A stretch of 64,000 nucleotides of DNA from Flavobacterium fluviale (GCF_003312915.1 NZ_CP030261.1:3782001-3846000), one strand, 5' to 3'; positions 1-8,573 are shown, counted from the stretch's first letter. Made by a program: numbers and translations. Notes: generated by a model from the sequence alone, not told the origin.

Positions 1-1068
1 GACAACCATAAAATTGTTGCCAATGTAATGACTTATGTTTTTGACCAAAATGAACTTGACAGAATGAAACCAGAATTGGTTAGAAATTTCGAAGTTACTC
101 GAGATTATGTAAAAACAGTTTCGTCGTTTAGTTATGAAATGACGGCATTTGAATCTCGTCTGAGAGTTAACCCTTTTGTTAAAAATTATTATTTAAAGAA
201 CGAGGAAATAAAACCTGTTATCATAAATCAAAATGGTCAAAACTCTATTGGTACAGAAGTGAACTCAAAAAAAACTGATTTTACAGGATACGGAATTGCA
301 ACTTCTTATGCCATTCTTCCAAAAGTTATGATTATGTTTTCTGCAGAAAAAGCGATACGACTTCCTACAGAAGATGAATTATTTGGACGTCCGGGAGAGA
401 ATATTATTAGTAATACAAGTCTTGGACCTGAGCAAAGCAACAATTTTAATGCTGGTTTCCGCTTGGGGCCGTATGATATAAGCCATCATAAAATTACACT
501 TTCTGCAAATGGTTTCACAAGAAATACAAAAGATAAAATTGTTCGTAAAATAAGTGATCGTTTAAATGAAGCTGTACAATCTACACCTTTTGTAAACTTA
601 GGTAAAGCGCAAGCGATAGGCTTTGAAGCTTCTTTTCAATACTCTTACAACAATCGTTTTTTTGCCGGAATGAACATTTCAAAATTTAATTCTTTATTCA
701 AAGATAAATACGATTCTAATGGAAATATTATAATTCATTACAATAAACAATTGCCAAACGAACCTTATTTCACAATAAATGGAAATATGCAGTACAACTT
801 TAAAAATTTAATTCAAGACAAATCAGAACTTAATCTTTACTACTACTGTGCTTATGTAGACCCTTTTTACACTTCTTGGCAAATTGACAGAACTACTGCA
901 CAGTTCCCGCAAGATTTAGGTTTAAGCTACACGTTTCCAAGTAAACAAATTATTGTCAGTTTTGATGCCAGAAATATTTTTGATGCACAAGTGTACGACA
1001 ATTTCGCCGCTCAAAAACCAGGAAGAGCTTTTTATATTAAGCTCAACTACAATATCACAAAATTCTAA
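1..1068 (+). CDS. TonB-dependent outer membrane receptor, C-terminal part
   Basis: The reading frame is open from base 1, so this gene begins before the window; the internal ATG at 28 is not its start. About 355 residues remain. They show the alternating aromatic/polar strands of an outer-membrane beta-barrel, and the chain ends in phenylalanine (NYNITKF), the usual C-terminal signature of such barrels. The stretch ATSYAILPKVMIMFSAEKAIRLPTEDELF is split over several strands and resembles the late barrel of TonB-dependent receptors, where an 'R.P...E.F' segment is typical. The plug and TonB box lie outside the window. The DUF4374 lipoprotein gene follows 35 bp downstream on the same strand, a pairing common in iron/siderophore uptake loci of Bacteroidota, so a metal-chelate substrate is inferred rather than shown. 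Confidence 0.85.
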   Translation, partial: DNHKIVANVMTYVFDQNELDRMKPELVRNFEVTRDYVKTVSSFSYEMTAFESRLRVNPFVKNYYLKNEEIKPVIINQNGQNSIGTEVNSKKTDFTGYGIATSYAILPKVMIMFSAEKAIRLPTEDELFGRPGENIISNTSLGPEQSNNFNAGFRLGPYDISHHKITLSANGFTRNTKDKIVRKISDRLNEAVQSTPFVNLGKAQAIGFEASFQYSYNNRFFAGMNISKFNSLFKDKYDSNGNIIIHYNKQLPNEPYFTINGNMQYNFKNLIQDKSELNLYYYCAYVDPFYTSWQIDRTTAQFPQDLGLSYTFPSKQIIVSFDARNIFDAQVYDNFAAQKPGRAFYIKLNYNITKF

Positions 1069-1103
1069 TCATTGTAAATAACTAATTTTTTAAATCCATA
1101 AAT

Positions 1104-2441
1104 ATGAAAAAGAACACATTCAAACTATTTACATCTGGCTTATTGCTAGGTGCATTAGCGCTGACTACTTCTTGCAGCAGTGACGATAATAACAATAACA
1201 ATCCTGATCCTGTAAATCCAGTAACAGATGGCCGCTGGATTACAGTTGCAGGTGCCTTAATGCAGACAGATCCAGGAGACGGAAATGGAGGAACAAGAGT
1301 TTATTCTATCAGTAAAGAAAATGCTATTGATCCTAATTTTTCTGTAAATGTTTATGATAATGGTGCTCCTGTTCAATCTAGCAGAACAGCTCGTCTTCAG
1401 TCTTCTGTTGATGGAAGCACGCTTTTCAACATTACGTACACTGGTGCAAATGGCGGTGAGTTTATGACATACAAAGTAAACGGCGGAAGTAATTTTTTAG
1501 AATCTCAGGCAAAAGTTAATATTTCTCAATATGCTGGAACTTCTCCAAGATGGGTAAAACTTTTTGATGGTGATAAAACAGGAGTTGCGGTAAACGTAAC
1601 TGCTCCAGTTATTAGCACAAATGAAGATAAAACATATAAAAATACAAGAGGAATTGCTACTGTATTATCTTTAGATATGCAGCAAACTTTAATCTCTGCT
1701 TATAAACAATATCCTATTCCGTTAACTGCTGAGGAAGAAGCTCAAGGACACCATATTTTCCGTTTAGATGCTCCTACATTAAATAAAGCAGGAAACAAAT
1801 TAATCATCGGAACTTGGATGCGTAAAACTGATCCTGCAACAGGACAAAATGCTGCAAGCTTTACACGTCTAGGTTCTAAATCTGTTGTAGTTGATTATCC
1901 TTCATTAGAAAATCCAAAAGTAATTACTTCTACAGTTGGTTTTGGAGATACAAGCGGTTACAGAAGTTTTAACAGCTTCGTGGCAACTGACGGGAACATT
2001 TATCAGGCTACGCAGAGAGATACTCAAAAAGGTTCTTATATCTTAAAAATTGACCAAAGCAACGAATATGACAATTCTTATGTATTTAGTTTAGATACAG
2101 CATTAGGAGTTAAAGGAACTTATATCGACGCTTGGAGATATGCTGGAAACGGAATTGCTTATGCTGTTTACACTTACGAAGGTGCAAATGATCAAGGATA
2201 CCTTGCAAGATTGGATCTAAACGCAAAAACTGCTCAAAAAGTAGAAGGTATTGCTTATGATGCTGACTTAAATTTCGGTCAATACCAAGGTTTTGTAGTT
2301 GACGGAAATAATTTTTATATTGCTGTTACTCCAGTTGGAAAAGATGGTAACATTTATGTAATTGATATTCCTTCTGGAAAAGTTACTAAAGGTGCTAAAT
2401 TGGTTAACAAACCAGGAAACCACTACATCGGAGTATTCTAA
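1104..2441 (+). CDS. DUF4374 family lipoprotein, probable partner of the upstream TonB receptor
   Basis: A 445-residue protein with a lipoprotein signal (TTSCSSDD, Cys about residue 24), followed by an Asp/Asn-rich linker and repeated blade-like segments such as GRWITVAGAL, GNIYQATQRD, GIAYAVYTYE and GNIYVIDIPSGKV that suggest a beta-propeller. Composition and ending (GNHYIGVF) match the DUF4374 family as I recall it. Members of this family are usually encoded next to a TonB-dependent receptor and are thought to sit on the cell surface or outer membrane, helping with iron-complex uptake; the exact role is not established. It starts 35 bp after the receptor stop and ends at a strong terminator, so the two genes form an operon. 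Confidence 0.8.
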   Translation: MKKNTFKLFTSGLLLGALALTTSCSSDDNNNNNPDPVNPVTDGRWITVAGALMQTDPGDGNGGTRVYSISKENAIDPNFSVNVYDNGAPVQSSRTARLQSSVDGSTLFNITYTGANGGEFMTYKVNGGSNFLESQAKVNISQYAGTSPRWVKLFDGDKTGVAVNVTAPVISTNEDKTYKNTRGIATVLSLDMQQTLISAYKQYPIPLTAEEEAQGHHIFRLDAPTLNKAGNKLIIGTWMRKTDPATGQNAASFTRLGSKSVVVDYPSLENPKVITSTVGFGDTSGYRSFNSFVATDGNIYQATQRDTQKGSYILKIDQSNEYDNSYVFSLDTALGVKGTYIDAWRYAGNGIAYAVYTYEGANDQGYLARLDLNAKTAQKVEGIAYDADLNFGQYQGFVVDGNNFYIAVTPVGKDGNIYVIDIPSGKVTKGAKLVNKPGNHYIGVF

Positions 2442-2498
2442 AAATTACAGTTGGGTATTTACTGTAAATAATTCATTACTTGAGTTTTTTTTTAATTG

Positions 2499-2540
2499 AA
2501 CATTCCGCTTCTATTGATAGTAAGCGGAATGTTTTTTTTT
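2499..2540 (+). terminator. Rho-independent terminator after the receptor/DUF4374 operon
   Basis: A perfect 12-bp stem (AACATTCCGCTT / AAGCGGAATGTT) with an 11-base loop is followed by a run of T on the + strand. The oppositely oriented reductase gene ends only 2 bp beyond, and the A-rich run on the other side lets the hairpin work for that transcript too. Confidence 0.85.
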
Positions 2541-2542
2541 GA

Positions 2543-3418
2543 TTAAAATTTTGAAGCAAACTCTTTTGCAAAATCTTCTAACTTGATTTTCCCTTGAACT
2601 TTTCCATCGTTTTTTAGAAAATCTGCTGCAATGGTTTCGTTACGAAGTCCGCTTCCCATTTCGGTATATAGACCAGCCATTTCCTCTGGAACTCCAGCTT
2701 GAGTCATACCTCCTAAATATTGTTCATCAGTAAATTCAACCCAAGGAAGTTCTGGTTTTCCAATTGCCGTGCCGAATGTTTTTGCAATTTCTGAAGGCGT
2801 GCGAACATCACTAATAATATAGCGCACATTTTTTCCTTCTGGTAATTTTTGCAATTCTTCTGCAGCAGCCCATGCAATGTCTTCTGGATGCACTAACGGA
2901 ATACGATTTCCTGCTGGAATATTTGCGCCCATAATTCCTGCCCCTTTTATCATCGGAATATCGTTGAAGAAATTAATGTAAAAATATCCAGCTCTCAAAA
3001 ATGTAATTGAAGTATTTAGTTTCTCATAAATCTTCTCAATATTGTACAAACCTGCAATTGGTCCGTTTCCTGATGGTAAATCAGCTCCTATACTGCTTAA
3101 CATTACTACTCTTTTAATGTTGGCATTCTGAATAGCTTTCGCGAAAGCGGTACCAGCATCTGTAGTATTTTGAATAATATTTACACCGCCCATATTTGGA
3201 GGCGTCATGGCGAAAAGGGCATCTGCACCTTTAAAAGTTTCTGATAGAAAATCGGCATCGCTAACCGATCCTATTACTGCTTTTGCACCAAGATTTTCAA
3301 TGGCAGATTTTCGATCTGCATTACTGCTGACAACAGTTACATCGTGACCTGATTGTACTAATTGAGCCGTTAAAGGCTTTCCGATATTTCCTAACGAACC
3401 TGAAATTATAATTTTCAT
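2543..3418 (-). CDS. NmrA-like NAD(P)-binding oxidoreductase (atypical SDR)
   Basis: A 291-residue cytosolic Rossmann protein. The N-terminus IIISGSLGNIGKPLTAQL carries the GxxGxxG dinucleotide-binding loop of atypical short-chain dehydrogenases. The next strand ends VVSSNADR, as in NADP(H)-binding NmrA/HSCARG and quinone-oxidoreductase-2 (QOR2) proteins. Later segments (VVMLSSIGAD, AGYFYINFFNDIP, PLVHPEDIAWAAAEEL) fit the same family. In this family the usual roles are quinone or aldehyde reduction or redox sensing; the substrate here is unknown. It is divergent from an HxlR regulator, a classic arrangement in which the regulator responds to an electrophile or quinone that the enzyme removes. 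The initiating ATG has no competing upstream start. Confidence 0.82.
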   Translation of the reverse strand: MKIIISGSLGNIGKPLTAQLVQSGHDVTVVSSNADRKSAIENLGAKAVIGSVSDADFLSETFKGADALFAMTPPNMGGVNIIQNTTDAGTAFAKAIQNANIKRVVMLSSIGADLPSGNGPIAGLYNIEKIYEKLNTSITFLRAGYFYINFFNDIPMIKGAGIMGANIPAGNRIPLVHPEDIAWAAAEELQKLPEGKNVRYIISDVRTPSEIAKTFGTAIGKPELPWVEFTDEQYLGGMTQAGVPEEMAGLYTEMGSGLRNETIAADFLKNDGKVQGKIKLEDFAKEFASKF

Positions 3419-3445
3419 CTTTAAAAGTTTTTTTATTTAACAAGA

Positions 3446-3484
3446 CAAAGGTATCTTTGTACTTACTTTTATACAAGTACTTAC
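3446..3484. promoter_or_regulatory. Overlapping divergent promoters with candidate HxlR operator
   Basis: On the + strand TATCTTTG (3452-3459) matches the Bacteroidota -7 consensus TAnnTTTG for the HxlR gene. On the - strand TACCTTTG (3453-3446) matches the same consensus for the reductase gene, with a TTG about 20 bp upstream (3476-3474). The two -7 elements share bases 3452-3453, so both promoters cannot easily be occupied at once. An inverted repeat GTACTT-n10-AAGTAC (3459-3480) and a direct repeat GTACTTAC (3459-3466 and 3477-3484) cover this point and are a plausible dimer site for the HxlR protein. Confidence 0.6.
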
Positions 3485-3499
3485 CCTAAAGTATGTATC

Positions 3500-3865
3500 A
3501 TGACAGCAATTAAAGAATCGTCTACTATTCAGGAAAACAAGCAGTATGCGTTGGAAAAATGCCCTGTAACTTTTGTAATGGAAAAAATTGGAGGCTTCTG
3601 GAAACCCATTATTTTATATCATTTATCGACTGGAGATAAACGTTACAGCGAATTGAAAAGAGCAATACCGGCTGTAACAGAAAAAATGCTGATTCAGCAT
3701 TTGAAACAATTAGAAGCAGATGGTTTGGTCATCCGCGAGGCAAAACCAGTTGTACCGCCTTTTGTGACTTATAAATTAAGTGATGCTGGAAAAGGATTGT
3801 TGCCCGTTATTGATGCAATGGCTGCATGGGCTTTTAAAGTAAAAGACGGCATCTATAGCGTTTAA
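3500..3865 (+). CDS. HxlR-family winged-helix transcriptional regulator
   Basis: A 121-residue protein with the full HxlR/DUF24 pattern: the conserved cysteine and start of the fold at CPVTFVMEKIGGFWKPIILYHL, then RYSELKRAIPAVTEKMLIQHLKQLEADGLV (winged helix with recognition helix) and the wing YKLSDAGKGLLPVI. Family members act as dimers and often sense electrophiles, disulphide stress or aldehydes through that N-terminal cysteine. It is transcribed away from the NmrA-like reductase, with overlapping promoters and a palindrome between them, so self-regulation and control of the reductase are likely. The last 41 bp around its stop codon are duplicated 1 kb downstream (4868-4908). Confidence 0.9.
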   Translation: MTAIKESSTIQENKQYALEKCPVTFVMEKIGGFWKPIILYHLSTGDKRYSELKRAIPAVTEKMLIQHLKQLEADGLVIREAKPVVPPFVTYKLSDAGKGLLPVIDAMAAWAFKVKDGIYSV

Positions 3866-3869
3866 TAGA
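3829..3869 (+). repeat. 41-bp direct repeat, left copy (3' end of HxlR gene)
   Basis: Bases 3829-3869, covering the last 12 codons, the stop and one or two bases after it, are repeated exactly at 4868-4908. The copy is followed by GTCGTTATTTTTT, which can pair with GACGGC inside the repeat (with two G-T pairs) to make a terminator-like hairpin, so the HxlR message probably still ends here. Confidence 0.9.
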
Positions 3870-4093
3870 AGTCGTTATTTTTTCATAAAAACCCACTAAC
3901 TTTTAAATAGTCTATCCGTTTAAATAAATGCCCAAACCCGATTTTACCGTCACTGACCAAAATCTTAATTAGAAAACATTTTTAGAAAGAAAAGATTATC
4001 AATATTTGCATCTAAATAATATCAAACTCCAACCAGAATTTGGATAACCAGCCAGATTAACATAATACAATCAAAAAAAACAAATAAAATAGG

Positions 4094-4828
4094 ATGGGCA
4101 GAAACACCGACTTTTTCATATTGCACAAAGAAATAGCCAGAGCAGAACTTTATCCCGTTATCTCTTCAGATCGATTCGCAGAATCCTTCAAAGAATTCCT
4201 TATCAGAAGAAAAAAGATTTGCGATGATGACTATGATGTACATTATGAAAGCATCAGCCAAAAAGTAAGTACGGACATTAACAATATACTCCCTAGCGAA
4301 CTCTTTGAACTTATCTATTGGCTTGGAGAAATAGGATATAATTATGAAGGCAAAGGCATCGAGGAGCTTTTTAATCTTCATGGTACGACAGCATATAGCT
4401 TTATGTTCCAATACGGGAATTTCACCGACTATTATCCGCTGGATGCACTATCTGAAGCCTGGAGTGGGGAAAGGATACATCCAAAAGACTTCATGCGTTT
4501 TTTGGACTATATGATTCTGCTGATGGGAAGGGTTTCGGCCTCACAGATTGCAGGTCCGGAATATAGTCTCTCGGATGCTGAAAAAGAATATATAGATGCA
4601 CTACAGGAAACCTATAAAGATGAAAAGTTACTATGGGAAATAATAGATGCGGAATTTGAATACCTAAAAAGAGAATTAGTTACTTATATCGAAAGCGGTT
4701 CCAAGTCAAAAGTAAGTCCTGAGGTGAATTGCGTTTACTGGTCCTCAGGCTTTCTAGACAGTTGCATTGAAATGAAATCCAGAATTGCTGAAACTGGCAC
4801 GATGGTTTTTATTGTCGATTCCCTATAA
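4094..4828 (+). CDS. Hypothetical protein, cargo of the repeat-bounded islet
   Basis: A 244-residue, acidic, soluble protein that I do not recognise. It has no signal peptide and no membrane segment. It is predicted mainly helical, with aromatic-rich stretches (ELFELIYWLGEIGYNYEG, SFMFQYGNFTDYYPLDAL) and a charged helix near residues 160-195 (SDAEKEYIDALQETYKDEKLL). The size, acidity and solitary position recall immunity-type proteins of toxin/antitoxin or polymorphic toxin systems, but no motif proves this and no toxin is nearby. Its base composition seems slightly less AT-rich than its neighbours by eye. It has its own 224-bp leader and ends just before the right 41-bp repeat. Confidence 0.6.
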   Translation: MGRNTDFFILHKEIARAELYPVISSDRFAESFKEFLIRRKKICDDDYDVHYESISQKVSTDINNILPSELFELIYWLGEIGYNYEGKGIEELFNLHGTTAYSFMFQYGNFTDYYPLDALSEAWSGERIHPKDFMRFLDYMILLMGRVSASQIAGPEYSLSDAEKEYIDALQETYKDEKLLWEIIDAEFEYLKRELVTYIESGSKSKVSPEVNCVYWSSGFLDSCIEMKSRIAETGTMVFIVDSL

Positions 4829-4867
4829 AAAACTGCTCTAAATGTAGTCCTACATTAGCAAACTCTT

Positions 4868-4908
4868 GGCTTTTAAAGTAAAAGACGGCATCTATAGCGT
4901 TTAATAGA
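4868..4908 (+). repeat. 41-bp direct repeat, right copy, with terminator
   Basis: This is an exact copy of 3829-3869. Here the bases that follow (ACCGCCTTTTC, to about 4920) pair imperfectly with AAAAGACGGCATC inside the repeat, forming a terminator-like hairpin. This is probably the original downstream flank of the HxlR gene and would now end the islet gene transcript. Confidence 0.9.
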
Positions 4909-4962
4909 CACCGCCTTTTCAAACAACAAAAAAACTAATTAACTTATTTTTAATTGCTTTGT

Positions 4963-5934
4963 TTAATTCTGTTTCATAAAAAACAAAGCTTCTTTGTAAT
5001 TGGCAATTTCTGTTAAGGCATTATAAATATATTTTGAAACCAAAGCTCCCCCATCAGAATTAATGAGGTCGATATCATCTTCTGGTGTGTGATACTGCGG
5101 ATGTCCGCCGGTATGAAAACCAACAGCCGAAATAGATTCTTTATAAAAAGAAACATGATCAGAACCGCCAACATCTCCTGCGTGAATAACTGGATTTAAT
5201 CCTGAATTTTGCTGCAGTTTTTGCATCAGTTCTACTCCATTTGGAAAAGTTCCAGCACCGCCCATATAAAGCTCTTTTTTTTCATTTAATCTTCCAACCA
5301 TATCCATATTCAGCATAACTTTTACGGATTCTTTTGGAACTGGAAGATGGGTTACGAAGTATTTAGAGCCTAATAATCCTTCTTCTTCTCCGCTGAACGA
5401 AATAAAAATGATGCTTCTTTTGGGTTTGCTTTTTTGTTTTGAAATTTCTTCTAAAATGCAAAGCAGTGCCGAGACACCAGAAGCATTATCATCTGCACCG
5501 TTATGAATGGCAAACGCTTCTTTCTTTTTACTTCCAGAACCTGGTCCGCCCCAGCCCCAATGATCGTAATGTGCTCCTATTACAATATATTCGTTTTTTA
5601 AAACCGGATCAGATCCTTCGATAAAACCCAAAACATTTTGAGTTGCAGCACTATCTGATTTCATCTTATTGATGCCTCCTTTTACAAAAACTTTAAAAGG
5701 CTGATAATAAGAATTATTGAATTCTTGTAAACCATATTTTTTAAAATACTTCTGAATATAAGCTGCTGCTTTGTTATTTCCTTCTGTACCCGGAAAACGG
5801 CCTTCCAATTTATCTGATGACAAATATTTATCATGCTTATAAAAAGTTGCAGCGTTTTGAGCATTAAGATGTAAATAGAAAAATAATATTCCTATTTTTA
5901 AGAAATTGTATTTTGAAGTTCTTACTGATTTCAT
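4963..5934 (-). CDS. Secreted M28-family zinc aminopeptidase
   Basis: A 323-residue exported peptidase with a Sec signal ending around LHLNAQ. All five ligands of the two-zinc M28 site are visible: H122 in GAHYDH, D148 in GADDN, the E183-E184 pair in SGEEEG (catalytic base plus ligand), D211 in NMDMVG and H282 in YHTPED. Family members remove N-terminal residues from peptides; periplasmic or extracellular action is expected. It is the last gene of a - strand run, 20 bp after the BNR propeller gene. Next to a glycan locus that contains glycosylasparaginase, a peptidase makes sense, because that enzyme needs Asn with free amino and carboxyl groups. Its specificity cannot be read from the sequence. 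Confidence 0.9.
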   Translation of the reverse strand: MKSVRTSKYNFLKIGILFFYLHLNAQNAATFYKHDKYLSSDKLEGRFPGTEGNNKAAAYIQKYFKKYGLQEFNNSYYQPFKVFVKGGINKMKSDSAATQNVLGFIEGSDPVLKNEYIVIGAHYDHWGWGGPGSGSKKKEAFAIHNGADDNASGVSALLCILEEISKQKSKPKRSIIFISFSGEEEGLLGSKYFVTHLPVPKESVKVMLNMDMVGRLNEKKELYMGGAGTFPNGVELMQKLQQNSGLNPVIHAGDVGGSDHVSFYKESISAVGFHTGGHPQYHTPEDDIDLINSDGGALVSKYIYNALTEIANYKEALFFMKQN

Positions 5935-5954
5935 ATTGTATTACAAGCTAAATT

Positions 5955-7004
5955 TTACTGCAGATTAAAAGAGGTGTGTTTAATATACTTTCTGTCGTAC
6001 GTATACAAAACGTGAACTTTTTTATCTGTGGTTTGAATGATTGCCGGATAACTAAATTCTCCTTTTTGCTGATTTTCCAAATCAAATAACTTTCTCCAGT
6101 TCAAACCATCTGTAGAATATTCAACGTCTAAAATATTGCGGCCGTTAAACCAGTCTTTTCCCTGTGGCAGTGGATTATTCACCAATAAAAAAAGATTTTT
6201 ATTTACGGTTAAAGCATCTATTCCCGAATTTGAATTCACCACATTAATCGTATTGGTTCTTATCCAGCTTTTTCCGTTATCTCCAGACCAGCTCGCAACT
6301 ACTCTATTGTGTTTGCTGCGGGACAACATCCCAATATCACTTTCACTATGAATTAAAAATGTAGGCTGAATGACATTTAATTGTTTATTATTTTCAACTT
6401 CAATTTTTTTCCAAGAATCGTCAGCTTCTGAGTAGGTTTCTACATGAATTCTCCATTCGTCTTTATCAACACTTTCTGTACTGCTGCCACAGAGAATTAA
6501 GCCCGGCGTAGTTTCGATTGGTTTGTTTCGAATTGGTCCGTAAAATCCTTCTGGAAGATATTTTGGTTCGCCCCACGTTGTTCCATTATCTTTTGAAACA
6601 ATCATAGCGCCAAACCATTCTCTTGGATTTTTTCCGACTTTGTAAAACAAATACAAATTCTGGCTTTTGCTTTTAAACAACACCGGATTCCAACAAGCAA
6701 GCGTATCTCCGTTTTTGATTAATGGCTGAATAAGCTCTTTTGGCGTTGACCATTTTTTATCTTTATAATCAGAAATATAAATTCCGACATCTTTTGCGCC
6801 TTCGTATTTGCCTCCAAACCAAGCTGCCATAATCTCATTTGGTTTATATTCAACCAATGTCGATGCGTGGCTGTTGGCTGTAACAGGCGGATCTGCAATA
6901 TAACTGCTTTCAATATTCACAGCTTTAATTTGTGCTTTTACTGAATTGGAAAAAACACTTACCATCAATAATGCAGCTGTAATATATTTCTTTTTTAAAA
7001 TCAT
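5955..7004 (-). CDS. Secreted BNR-repeat (sialidase-like) beta-propeller hydrolase
   Basis: A 349-residue exported protein. I place the start at 7004, where MILKKKYITAALLMVSVFSN begins a normal Sec signal ending at KAQ; the frame is open 25 codons further upstream but gives an unlikely N-terminus. It contains Asp-box motifs (SKDNGTTW, SGDNGKSW) and the segment AAWFGGKYEGAKDVGIYIS, typical of the BNR_2 'sialidase family' group. The FRIP arginine motif of true GH33 sialidases is not visible, so sialic acid is not assured as substrate. A paralogue with the same landmarks lies at 51546-52691. It stands 20 bp upstream of the peptidase and 131 bp after the permease gene. Confidence 0.82.
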   Translation of the reverse strand: MILKKKYITAALLMVSVFSNSVKAQIKAVNIESSYIADPPVTANSHASTLVEYKPNEIMAAWFGGKYEGAKDVGIYISDYKDKKWSTPKELIQPLIKNGDTLACWNPVLFKSKSQNLYLFYKVGKNPREWFGAMIVSKDNGTTWGEPKYLPEGFYGPIRNKPIETTPGLILCGSSTESVDKDEWRIHVETYSEADDSWKKIEVENNKQLNVIQPTFLIHSESDIGMLSRSKHNRVVASWSGDNGKSWIRTNTINVVNSNSGIDALTVNKNLFLLVNNPLPQGKDWFNGRNILDVEYSTDGLNWRKLFDLENQQKGEFSYPAIIQTTDKKVHVLYTYDRKYIKHTSFNLQ

Positions 7005-7135
7005 TGTATTCTTTTTTTTGCTTAAATTTAAAATGTGATTTGTAAAATAAAACATCCAAAATTCATATTTACTAATCACTATTTAATACCCCATGAACTA
7101 TAACTGTACACTAAGCACTAACAACTAAGTACAAA

Positions 7136-8470
7136 CTAACTCTTCTTCAACCCCACTTTATGTCCTGAAATCGCGTAGTAAAGGATAATAATATAACAAG
7201 GAAGTAAAATCCAGTATCCTTTTGTTGAGGCTGCTGCTGTTGCATTTACTTCGCTAATTCCCTGTGCGATCAGATCGGCTTTTGTTCCGTCTACGAATTT
7301 CCCATATAGAGGCGGAATAACTGCTCCTCCAGAAATTGCCATTACTAATAATGCTGCTCCAGTTTTCGTGAATTTGCCTAAACCGTTAAGTGTAAGCGGC
7401 CAGACTGCAGGCCAGACCAAAGCATTTGCAATTCCTAATCCAGCAACGAATAAAACAGAAGTAAATCCGCTAGAAAACACAATGCAGAATGACAATATAA
7501 TTCCTAAAACCGCACTCACTTTTAGAGCCAAAGCCTGCGTAATATATTTCGGAATCAAAAATGCTCCCAAAGCATAAGTAGCAACCATTGCTAATAAAGT
7601 AAATGTTGTAAAGAATTTGGCATCGTCTGCAGGAAATCCTAACGCGATTCCGTATGCTATAATCGTATCACCGGCTATAACTTCTACTCCAACGTACATA
7701 AATAAAGTTAATACGCCCAGCCAAAGATGCGGAAACTGAAAAATACTTGTTTTTGCTGTTTCTCCCTCTTTTGTTTCTTCAATTGGCGTGGCTTCAACAT
7801 TTGGAAGCGGTGCTTTAAGAATCAGCAGTCCCAAAATAAACAAAACCACTGCCATAGAAATGTAAGGAACTACAACACTGTCTGCCATATTATTTAGTAA
7901 TGTATTCTTTTCAGAAACGCTTACTACAGCCAGTTTTTCCTGAATTTCATCAATGCCTGATAATAAAATAGATCCAAAAATAAGAGAGCCTAAAGCTCCA
8001 GCAATTTTATTACAAATTCCCATAATAGAAATTCTTTTTGCCGCGCTTTCAATTGGTCCTAAAATAGTAATATAAGGGTTTGATGCTGTTTGCAATAAAG
8101 TCATTCCAGCTCCCTGAATAAAAATTCCTGTAAGGAACATCCAATACGTTCTCGCTTCGGCTGCAGGAATAAAAATTAAGGCTCCGAAACCCATAATGAA
8201 TAATCCCAAAGACATTCCTCTTTTATAGCCGATTTTAGTTAAGATATAAGAGGCAGGAAGCGCCATTACAACAAACGAAATATAAGATGCCGACGCCACT
8301 AATAATGACTGCGCTGATGTTAATTCGTTAATTGTTTTCATAAACGGGATCAAAGCGCCGTTGATCCAGGTAACAAATCCAAAAATAAAAAACAGACTTG
8401 CTATTATTAAAATTGGAACTAATGTGGTTGGTTTGGTTTGTGAGGAGTTAGTGGTATTTTTATCAACCAT
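7136..8470 (-). CDS. FHS-family sugar:H+ symporter (L-fucose permease-like)
   Basis: A 444-residue inner-membrane protein with about twelve hydrophobic segments. The opening IASLFFIFGFVTWINGALIPF and the later ILTKIGYKRGMSLGLFIMGFGALIF / GIFIQGAGMTLLQTASNPYITILGP are hallmarks of the FucP branch of the major facilitator superfamily. Bacteroidota members carry L-fucose, GlcNAc (NagP-type), glucose/galactose or mannose, so the sugar is not settled. Within this locus fucose (released by GH29) and GlcNAc (released by GH20) are the best candidates. It lies downstream of susD, beyond a terminator at 8574-8597, so it is either expressed by read-through or has its own promoter. Confidence 0.9.
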   Translation of the reverse strand: MVDKNTTNSSQTKPTTLVPILIIASLFFIFGFVTWINGALIPFMKTINELTSAQSLLVASASYISFVVMALPASYILTKIGYKRGMSLGLFIMGFGALIFIPAAEARTYWMFLTGIFIQGAGMTLLQTASNPYITILGPIESAAKRISIMGICNKIAGALGSLIFGSILLSGIDEIQEKLAVVSVSEKNTLLNNMADSVVVPYISMAVVLFILGLLILKAPLPNVEATPIEETKEGETAKTSIFQFPHLWLGVLTLFMYVGVEVIAGDTIIAYGIALGFPADDAKFFTTFTLLAMVATYALGAFLIPKYITQALALKVSAVLGIILSFCIVFSSGFTSVLFVAGLGIANALVWPAVWPLTLNGLGKFTKTGAALLVMAISGGAVIPPLYGKFVDGTKADLIAQGISEVNATAAASTKGYWILLPCYIIILYYAISGHKVGLKKS

Positions 8471-8573
8471 TTTTATTTATGTTTTTGTGGTTTGATGATT
8501 TGTTAAATTGGAGAAATCATCTGTAGTTAAGAGAAAATTGAGTATATCAAAATTACTGACATACGTATAAAAC

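Larger units (their letters stand above)
3870..4908 (+). mobile_element. Candidate ~1.04-kb inserted islet bounded by 41-bp repeats
   Basis: The segment between the two 41-bp repeats holds one unrecognised gene (4094-4828) and a 224-bp AT-rich leader in which I see no clear motif. The repeat re-creates the 3' end of the HxlR gene at the right boundary. This is the pattern left when a circular DNA integrates by site-specific or homologous recombination into the end of a gene. No integrase, transposase or terminal inverted repeats are present, so the mechanism is inferred. A tandem duplication followed by replacement of the middle would be an alternative. Confidence 0.5.

Noticed and set aside
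28..1068. ATG at base 28 as the start of the first gene
   Set aside because: The frame is open to base 1 and the protein lacks the plug domain and signal, so this is the tail of a longer gene.
5955..7004. Naming the BNR propeller a GH33 sialidase
   Set aside because: No FRIP motif is seen and there are no other sialic acid genes (lyase, epimerase, NanA-type) in the window.
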